DNA of 29,647 bases from Campylobacteraceae bacterium (GTDB lineage Bacteria; Campylobacterota; Campylobacteria; Campylobacterales; Sulfurovaceae), in NCBI GenBank assembly GCA_027056615.1, contig JALUKJ010000179.1:1-29647 (forward strand). Reading direction: 5' to 3'. The notes beneath the pieces were generated by a model. The model saw only the letters and a list, made by a program, of their open reading frames with translations, ran no database searches and was not told the DNA's origin. Of this stretch, positions 23,051-29,647 are shown piece by piece. The translations under genes were made by a program, and so were the position numbers. How positions within the stretch are numbered: the first letter of the stretch is position 1; each line of letters begins with the position of its first letter.

Positions 23051-24211
23051 TTATTTATGACTCAAATAACGCTCAATACCCTCAGCAATACCCTTTGCAA
23101 GTAACTCTTTATAGTAGTTATTCATTAGATTTTTACCCTCTTTGGGATTAGTAATATAACCTGTTTCAACTAAAATTGCAGGCATTTGGGCTCCAACCAA
23201 AACCCAAAAATTTGCAGGTTTAACACCTCCATTTACAATAGAACTAAACTTAGAGCGTACATTTTTCAACATTTTAGCACTAACATCTAAGCCTAATTTA
23301 TGAGACTCTACAATCTTCTCTCGGCTAAGGAGAGAAAGATACTCATTTTTAGTATAAAAATCTTTTCCCTCAAACATTACAGCATTCTCTTTTTCTGCTG
23401 CATCTTCGGCACGTTTTGTTTTAGCAGGAGAGAGATAGTAGACCTCTATACCTTTAAAAATATCTCTTGTCTTCTTACTAGGAGCAGCATTAGCATGAAT
23501 AGAGATGAAAATATCTGCTTTTTTATTATTTGCAAACTCGGTTCGTTTAGGTAACTTTACAAAAGTGTCATCGTCTCGTGTCATATAGACCTTAAATCCT
23601 TTTGCTTCTAACTTCTTCTTTAATTTAGAAGCCACAGATAAAACAATAAACTTCTCTATTTTATTATCACAACAAATTGCTCCTGTATCTTTTCCACCAT
23701 GTCCTGCATCTATGACTACTCGGTAACGATATTTTTTAGAGGAGGAGCTATTTTCTTCTGAACTAGTTAATTTTTTAGTGTGTGGAGAAGAGGATTTAGA
23801 GTCACTAAAACCAACAACATAGCGTCCTGCAATAAGTGGAATAATTAACATTTTTCCTTTAAACTCATGTTTATCTAAAGCTTTCTCTTTAGACTCAATA
23901 ACTACACGAAGTTTTGTAGGACTATTTTGCCCAATACGAAACGATTTAATTGTTCTAAACGTATGATTAGAGATTCCTTTACCTGAAGGTAGGGTTGCTC
24001 CATAGATGTCATAGACATATTTGGTTAGCCCATCTTTTAGAGGAATAGAGAAGTAGGTTACCCTCTCTACTTTAGATGAAAAATAGAGACGTAATTCACC
24101 TTGACGAATTCTACTTTTTACAAAACTGTTCTCTGCAAAAAGTTTATCTGAAAAAAGTAATGTTAAAAATAATAATATTAAATATCTATATAAAGTTTTT
24201 TTAGTAAAGAT
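23051..24211 (-). CDS. amiA: AMIN-domain N-acetylmuramoyl-L-alanine amidase (Amidase_3), non-standard start
   Basis: It cleaves the MurNAc-L-Ala bond of peptidoglycan at division and carries the four zinc-site residues: VIDAGHGG (His 171), KIEKF (Glu 186), SIHANA (His 239) and VETGYITN (Glu 349). Upstream of the first ATG (23851) the frame stays open for 120 codons. They encode a signal peptide (KKTLYRYLILLFLTLLF then LFA) and an AMIN-like beta domain (about 30-125), so the ATG-started version would lack its export signal. No ATG, GTG or TTG exists in this part. ATC at 24211 lies six bases after GGAG, directly behind the nmo stop, and is my choice. An ATG lost through sequencing error is the alternative. 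H. pylori AmiA follows the same upstream genes. Confidence 0.85.
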   Translation of the reverse strand: MFTKKTLYRYLILLFLTLLFSDKLFAENSFVKSRIRQGELRLYFSSKVERVTYFSIPLKDGLTKYVYDIYGATLPSGKGISNHTFRTIKSFRIGQNSPTKLRVVIESKEKALDKHEFKGKMLIIPLIAGRYVVGFSDSKSSSPHTKKLTSSEENSSSSKKYRYRVVIDAGHGGKDTGAICCDNKIEKFIVLSVASKLKKKLEAKGFKVYMTRDDDTFVKLPKRTEFANNKKADIFISIHANAAPSKKTRDIFKGIEVYYLSPAKTKRAEDAAEKENAVMFEGKDFYTKNEYLSLLSREKIVESHKLGLDVSAKMLKNVRSKFSSIVNGGVKPANFWVLVGAQMPAILVETGYITNPKEGKNLMNNYYKELLAKGIAEGIERYLSHK

Positions 24212-24212
24212 T

Positions 24213-25310
24213 TTATTCTCCGTTCATGAGTTTATCCATCAGCTCTTTAACTGTGATAATCTCGTTGAGTTTATATCCATTAGCACCTGTAAAGAAGAGT
24301 CCACTCTCAGCTTTTCCATCATAAGCATCACTTAGTCGGTCAGCAATACAATAACCTACAATTTTTGCCTCTACACCACGATTACATGGTGCAACACAGT
24401 TTGATATACAAGCAACTTTTGGAGCTGTTCCTAGCTCAATATTTTTATGAAGTTGACTCTTAATTCCACGTGCAGGGTAACCTACAGGTGACTTAAATAG
24501 TTTAATATCATCTTCATCAGCGTCAATAATCATCTGCTTCATTACATCACTTGTGTCACACTCTACTGTACCAATAAATCGTGTACCCATTTGGACAGCA
24601 TCAGCTCCTAAATCCATCATCTTTTGAATATCATCATGATTCCAAATACCACCTGCTGCAATAACAGGTATAGAACCCCAATTTTTAGCCTCTTGCACAA
24701 CAGGAGGTAAGATATTTTCAAGTTGATTTTCAGGTAAAAAACACTCATCATATTTAAATCCTTGATGTCCACCAGAGAGAGGACCCTCTACAATCACAGC
24801 ATCAGGAAGACGATTATGTGTCTTTTTCCAACGTCTACATAAAATTCTTAAAGCTTTTGCTGTAGATACAATAGGTATCAAAGCAACATCAGGATAATCT
24901 TTTGTCGCCTCTGGCATGGTCAAAGGAAGACCTGCTCCTGTAATAACCATGTTTGCACCTGCTTTACAAGCATCAACTACCACTCTATTATAATCATTTT
25001 GTGCATATAATACATTAACGGCTAAAGGTCTATCTCCACAAATTTCTCTTGCATTATCAAAGATTTTTTGTAGAGCAGGATAGGAGTAGAAATTAATAGC
25101 ATCTAAAGGACGCTCATCTTTTCCTACTGTTTTTTCAACATAAGCACGGTTCTTATAAACCCCTGTTCCAACAGCAGAGATAACCCCTAATCCACCCTCT
25201 AAACTTACATTTCCTGCCAATTGATCCCAAGAGATACCTACTCCCATTCCACCTTGTATGATTGGTTTTTCAATGGTATATTTCCCAATTTTAAAAGATT
25301 TAAATGCCAC
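24213..25310 (-). CDS. Nitronate monooxygenase family FMN-dependent oxidoreductase
   Basis: The 365-residue TIM-barrel flavoprotein is of the 2-nitropropane dioxygenase/NMO type. It has PIIQGGMGVGISW (15-27), the EGPLSGGHQG segment with the expected His, PVIAAGGIWNHDDIQKMMDLGADAVQMGTRF (glycine-rich phosphate loop), and a C-terminal CISNCVAPCNRG cysteine cluster. Relatives oxidise nitronates with O2, but some are enoyl-ACP reductases (FabK) or unknown. Its fixed place between tyrS and the amidase in H. pylori and C. jejuni suggests a conserved but undefined role. The ATG overlaps the tyrS stop by one base. Confidence 0.85.
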   Translation of the reverse strand: MAFKSFKIGKYTIEKPIIQGGMGVGISWDQLAGNVSLEGGLGVISAVGTGVYKNRAYVEKTVGKDERPLDAINFYSYPALQKIFDNAREICGDRPLAVNVLYAQNDYNRVVVDACKAGANMVITGAGLPLTMPEATKDYPDVALIPIVSTAKALRILCRRWKKTHNRLPDAVIVEGPLSGGHQGFKYDECFLPENQLENILPPVVQEAKNWGSIPVIAAGGIWNHDDIQKMMDLGADAVQMGTRFIGTVECDTSDVMKQMIIDADEDDIKLFKSPVGYPARGIKSQLHKNIELGTAPKVACISNCVAPCNRGVEAKIVGYCIADRLSDAYDGKAESGLFFTGANGYKLNEIITVKELMDKLMNGE

Positions 25311-26515
25311 TACTTTACCTTTACTTTTGCAAATTTTCGTTTACCTACTTGTAAAATATACTCACCTGAACTTAAGTTCATCTTCTCATCAGCAACTTTC
25401 TCTTGGTCAATACGTACTCCACCTTGCTTGATGTCACGTCGTGCTTGAGAAGTAGATGGCTCCATATCTGCATCTACCAATGCTTTACAAATCCAAATGT
25501 CAGACTCCATCTCAAATTCAGGTATATCTGTAGGTAGTTGATTTGATTTGAATACATTATCAAATTCACTCTTAGCCATAGTAGCAGACTCTTCATTATA
25601 AAATCTAGTCGTTAGCTCTAAAGCTAGGTTTTCTTTTACTTTTTTAGGGTGTAAGTCTCCATTCGCAACATCTGTTTTTAACTGTTTTATCTCACTCAAA
25701 GATTTATCGCTTAAGAGTTCATAGTATCGCCACATAAGCTCATCTGATATTGAGAGGGTTTTACCATAAATATCTTTTGGCTCTTCGGTAATTCCAATAT
25801 AGTTATTGAGTGATTTACTCATTTTTTGAACCCCATCAAGACCCTCTAAAATTGGCATCATAAGCACTGCTTGTTCTTTTCCTATATTATAGACACGTTG
25901 TAGATGTCTTCCCATAAGTAAGTTAAACTTTTGGTCAGTTCCACCTACTTCAATATCTGATTTAAGCTCAACAGAGTCATACCCTTGAAGTAAAGGGTAG
26001 ATAAACTCTGAAATAGAGATACTTTGCCCAGACTTATAACGCTTTTCAAAGTCATCACGCTCCAACATACGAGCTACATTATAAGTAGTTGTTAACGCTA
26101 CCATTCCTCCTGCACCTAACGCATCTAACCATGTTGAGTTAAAGACAATATCGGTCTTCTCTCTATCTAAAATAATAAAAGCTTGGTCTTGATAGGTCTG
26201 TGCATTCTTTAAAATAGTATCTCTATCTAATACTTTTCTTGTCTCAGACTTCCCTGTTGGGTCACCAATGGTTGCTGTAAAATCCCCAACTAAGAGTTGA
26301 ACTCTTGCCCCATGATTTTGAAATACTTTTAACTTCTGCATTAAAACAGCATGACCAACATGTAGGTCTGCTCCTGTTGGGTCAAATCCTGCTTTTACAG
26401 TATAGGTCTCTCCTGTTTCATAAAATCTCTTTACCAACTTCTCAATGCGTTCCATGTCGATAATTTCAGCCGTTCCTCGGCTAATCTCTTCTAATGCACT
26501 CTCTACATTTGACAT
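25310..26515 (-). CDS. tyrS: Tyrosyl-tRNA synthetase
   Basis: TyrS charges tRNA-Tyr. The 401-residue class I synthetase has DPTGADLHVGHAVLM (HIGH motif HVGH, 52-55), the specificity segments EFIYPLLQGYDSVEL and GGTDQKFNLLMG, and the KMSKS motif in VQKMSKSLNN. A C-terminal S4-like RNA-binding domain covers about the last 65 residues (SQARRDIKQGGVRID). The HVGH/KMSKS and C-terminal layout is the TyrRS type 2 (TyrZ-like) form common in this phylum. It follows spoT by 15 bases. Confidence 0.97.
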   Translation of the reverse strand: MSNVESALEEISRGTAEIIDMERIEKLVKRFYETGETYTVKAGFDPTGADLHVGHAVLMQKLKVFQNHGARVQLLVGDFTATIGDPTGKSETRKVLDRDTILKNAQTYQDQAFIILDREKTDIVFNSTWLDALGAGGMVALTTTYNVARMLERDDFEKRYKSGQSISISEFIYPLLQGYDSVELKSDIEVGGTDQKFNLLMGRHLQRVYNIGKEQAVLMMPILEGLDGVQKMSKSLNNYIGITEEPKDIYGKTLSISDELMWRYYELLSDKSLSEIKQLKTDVANGDLHPKKVKENLALELTTRFYNEESATMAKSEFDNVFKSNQLPTDIPEFEMESDIWICKALVDADMEPSTSQARRDIKQGGVRIDQEKVADEKMNLSSGEYILQVGKRKFAKVKVK

Positions 26516-26530
26516 ATTTATTTCCTCTAA

Positions 26531-28690
26531 CTATTTTTTACGATAAGCATCGTTAAGATTTATCATCTCAACTAACTTAAACTTTTTACTCAACTTCTCT
26601 TGGAGTCGTTTCATGTTTTGCTCTTTAGTCTCAACCTCTAACTTACAGAACTCTGCACTCTCCGAACTCTTAATTCCTAATTCAATATTAATAACATTCA
26701 AATCTAATTTTGCCAATTTATGCAATAACTCAGCCAAAATTCCTTTACGGTTTTGTAAAGAGATAATTAACTGATACCGTTCTGTCTGCTCATCAACCCA
26801 AGCTACAAAAACCATAGGTTTTTTAGCACTCATAAGTTTATATGCCTCTTGACAAAGTTTATGATGAATAATTACTTTATCCTCTTCTACAAAAGCAACA
26901 ATTTCATCTCCCATTTTAGGGTGACAGCAGTAGTCAAACTCTACATGTTCTATCTCAAAATTAGAGATAAATCTAAAATGTTCTTTAATTGTCTCTTTAG
27001 GCTCACTACATAAGATATTTTTAGAATTAAGACTCTCTAAAAATTTACTACTAACTTCTTTGTAGATTCCTCTATTTGAAGTCATCTTATAAGCATTCTC
27101 TTTTAGTGTGCATAAATTAAATAACTCCTCTACATCTCTATAAGATACATTTTCACTACTACAATGATTTGCTAACTCTGTTAAGATATTAATCGCTGCC
27201 AATTTATTACACTCTTTAATTTTTGCATTACAAGCACTACGTATGCCATCTTTTGCCTTAGAAGTCATTACTGTATCATACCACGAACAGTGAACTTGTG
27301 CATTTTCATCAGTAAAAATTCGTACAATATCCCCATTTTTCAAAGTTGTTAAAAGTGATGCTTTACGTTTGTTTACCAATGCCGAAACAGCTTTATCTCC
27401 AACTTCTGAATGAATAGCATAAGCAAAATCTAAAGCAACCGATTTACGAGGTAGTGTATAGTTATCACCATCAGGTGAAAAAACTGCAATATCATCTACA
27501 AATAGGTCACCTTTTGCCAAAGAGTAGAACTCTTCGACTGATTCATTTTGGTATTGCAAGCTCTCTAACCAATCAAGATTTACAGTTTTTGGCTTCTCTC
27601 TACCATCTTTATATCGCCAATGAGCAGCAATTCCAAACTCTGCTGTTTTATGCATCTCAAAAGTACGAATTTGTGCTTCAACAATACCATCATCATTAAA
27701 TAGTGTAGTATGAATAGTTGCATAGCCATTCTCTTTTGGTAAAGTAATATAGTCTTTAAAACGAGAGATAATTGGCTTATAGTTCAGATGTAACATACCT
27801 AGAACCTTATAGCAGTCTATATCTTTTTTAACCAATATTCTAATAGCAATTAGGTCTAAAATCTCATCAATCCCAATCCCTTTTCGTTGCATCTTTTGAT
27901 ACATAGAGTAGTAGTGTTTTACACGTCCAAAGACTTCAAACTCATCTTTTTCAAAACCCTGCTCTTTCATTAACTTCTGAATACTACTTATAAATGTATT
28001 GAGTTTTAACTTTAAATTCTGTCGATTACCTTCTATATAATCCTCAATCTTTTTATACGCTTCAGGATAAATATAAGAAAAACTTAAATCTTCTAATCGA
28101 TTCTTTAATTGTGAAATACCAAGTCTATGAGCAATAGGAGCATAAACTACCATAGTCTCTTCGGCAATACGTAGCTGTTTCTCTTTTGGAAGAGCATCAA
28201 GTGTAGTCATATTATGTAATCTATCACATAGTTTAACAACCAATACACGTACATCTTTAATAGATGAAATTAACATTTTTCTAAAGGTTAATGCTGAAGA
28301 GATAAGCTTTTTATCAGATGTAGAAGGAATAAGCTTCTCTTCTCTAATATCTTCAATTTTAGTCAAGCCTTCAACCATATATGCAATATCTTCACCAAAT
28401 ATTTCAGCAATCTCTTCAATTACATATTCCGTATCTTCAACCACATCATGTAGAAGTGCAGAGATTATCATTGCTTCATCATCAGAAACTAAAGCTGTAA
28501 AGGTAGCAACAAGAATAGGGTGAATGATATATGGTTCACCACTCTTTCTTTTTTGATGAGCATGAGCCTCTTTTGCTAAATTCAATGCTGTATGAAAAAG
28601 TGATGATTGTGTAGGATAATATTGAAAAAGAAGCTCATCTGCTTCTTCTATGGTGTTAATGTTACGTGCTTTGTTTAATAAAGCCTCCAA
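26531..28690 (-). CDS. spoT: Bifunctional (p)ppGpp synthetase/hydrolase
   Basis: This long RelA/SpoT homologue makes and degrades the alarmone (p)ppGpp. In 719 residues it has an HD hydrolase domain (about 30-195) with HDVVEDT (81-87) and LCDRLHNM. The synthetase domain (about 235-365) shows GRVKHYYSMYQKMQRKG, DLIAIRILV, GYATIHTTLF and EAQIRT with the catalytic Glu 339. A TGS domain (about 397-460), a helical/Cys-containing middle (CCHP, about 610), and a C-terminal ACT domain (about 645-715: NRKGILAELLHKL) follow. Both active sites look intact, as expected for the single Rel enzyme of Campylobacterota. It starts four bases after the rpoZ stop. Confidence 0.96.
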   Translation of the reverse strand: MEALLNKARNINTIEEADELLFQYYPTQSSLFHTALNLAKEAHAHQKRKSGEPYIIHPILVATFTALVSDDEAMIISALLHDVVEDTEYVIEEIAEIFGEDIAYMVEGLTKIEDIREEKLIPSTSDKKLISSALTFRKMLISSIKDVRVLVVKLCDRLHNMTTLDALPKEKQLRIAEETMVVYAPIAHRLGISQLKNRLEDLSFSYIYPEAYKKIEDYIEGNRQNLKLKLNTFISSIQKLMKEQGFEKDEFEVFGRVKHYYSMYQKMQRKGIGIDEILDLIAIRILVKKDIDCYKVLGMLHLNYKPIISRFKDYITLPKENGYATIHTTLFNDDGIVEAQIRTFEMHKTAEFGIAAHWRYKDGREKPKTVNLDWLESLQYQNESVEEFYSLAKGDLFVDDIAVFSPDGDNYTLPRKSVALDFAYAIHSEVGDKAVSALVNKRKASLLTTLKNGDIVRIFTDENAQVHCSWYDTVMTSKAKDGIRSACNAKIKECNKLAAINILTELANHCSSENVSYRDVEELFNLCTLKENAYKMTSNRGIYKEVSSKFLESLNSKNILCSEPKETIKEHFRFISNFEIEHVEFDYCCHPKMGDEIVAFVEEDKVIIHHKLCQEAYKLMSAKKPMVFVAWVDEQTERYQLIISLQNRKGILAELLHKLAKLDLNVINIELGIKSSESAEFCKLEVETKEQNMKRLQEKLSKKFKLVEMINLNDAYRKK

Positions 28691-28694
28691 AGAG

Positions 28695-28901
28695 TTACCC
28701 TTCGTTGTTGACTACAATTTTACCTTCTGCAATCTCTACCAGTGCAATGTCAGTAAATTTTTCAGTTTTTGGATCCATTCCAACAAGTGGAGATGCACCA
28801 TTTGCAATGGCCGATGCTCTTTTACCTACAGCTGCGGCCAATAAATATCTGTCAAAATCTACTTTTTCAAGTGCTAATGCTGTTAATTTTTCAATTTTCA
28901 T
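28695..28901 (-). CDS. rpoZ: DNA-directed RNA polymerase subunit omega
   Basis: The 68-residue subunit helps assemble RNA polymerase through beta-prime. KVDFDRYLLAAAVGKRASAIANG (about 13-35) matches the omega core helix in which N-R-F-x-L-V-x-x-x-A-x-R-A is usual. Position between pyrH and spoT is the standard one for omega in many proteobacteria. AAGGA precedes the ATG. Confidence 0.92.
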   Translation of the reverse strand: MKIEKLTALALEKVDFDRYLLAAAVGKRASAIANGASPLVGMDPKTEKFTDIALVEIAEGKIVVNNEG

Positions 28902-28927
28902 TTTTATCCTTATGATTAAGTTTTAAT

Positions 28928-29647
<720 letters not shown>

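Noticed and set aside
28666..28926. 86-codon open frame on plus opposite rpoZ
   Set aside because: rpoZ on minus is recognisable, correctly spaced and has a ribosome-binding site.

Overview
The window reads as chromosome of a low-GC member of the Campylobacterota (formerly Epsilonproteobacteria), most like the free-living Sulfurovum/Sulfurimonas type. This rests on recognised gene content and gene order: rlu-flpA-trmB-ftsE-ftsX-envC-like and pyrH-rpoZ-spoT-tyrS-nmo-amidase are arrangements I recall from Campylobacter jejuni and Helicobacter pylori. Other pointers are AT-rich intergenic DNA with TATAAT -10 boxes but mostly no clear -35, and an archaeal-type CobT. No database search was possible.

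Layout. (1) 1-322 is non-coding, with one REP-like hairpin and unexplained, partly structured DNA. (2) 323-7254, all minus strand, holds late cobalamin genes (cobQ, cbiB, cobD, then cobS and a Cys-rich small protein), a secreted low-complexity protein with its own promoter, and alr plus a MltB-type lytic transglycosylase. (3) 7365-10061, plus strand, completes the nucleotide-loop pathway with cobT and cobU, with a small unknown protein between them and an ElyC/YdcF-like membrane protein at the end. (4) 10102-10566 is a four-tRNA array (Gly, Leu, Cys, Ser) on minus, divergent from ilvD. (5) 12369-12689 is an intergenic block made almost wholly of nested inverted repeats. (6) 12690-14977, minus, is a two-gene heme-copper oxidase-superfamily operon with unusual metal sites, probably an NO reductase of the type called gNOR, under a well-placed FNR/CRP-type site. 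(7) 15138-16462 encodes a hypoxanthine/uracil-type DNA glycosylase and ApaH, followed by tRNA-Ser(GCU) and an outer-membrane-like unknown protein. (8) 17625-23043, plus, is the rlu-flpA-trmB-ftsE-ftsX-envC-like operon. (9) 23051-29638, minus, is the pyrH-rpoZ-spoT-tyrS-nmo-amidase operon, cut by the window end just upstream of pyrH.

How the genes work together. CobQ, CbiB, CobD, CobU, CobT and CobS together cover amidation of the corrin ring, aminopropanol attachment, activation to GDP-cobinamide, alpha-ribazole phosphate synthesis and final joining. No recognised alpha-ribazole phosphatase is seen, and no B12 riboswitch precedes the operons. FtsE, FtsX and an EnvC-like degenerate LytM protein converge tail to tail on an AMIN-domain amidase, the expected target of that signalling chain. 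The amidase gene has no ATG/GTG/TTG at its evident N-terminus. SpoT, TyrS, PyrH and RpoZ are core housekeeping functions.

I saw no CRISPR array, prophage, intact insertion sequence or defence system. The items most worth a second look are the Asp-substituted, CuA-less oxidase/NO reductase, its class II FNR-like promoter, the GTAG-headed REP-like hairpins, and the amidase start.
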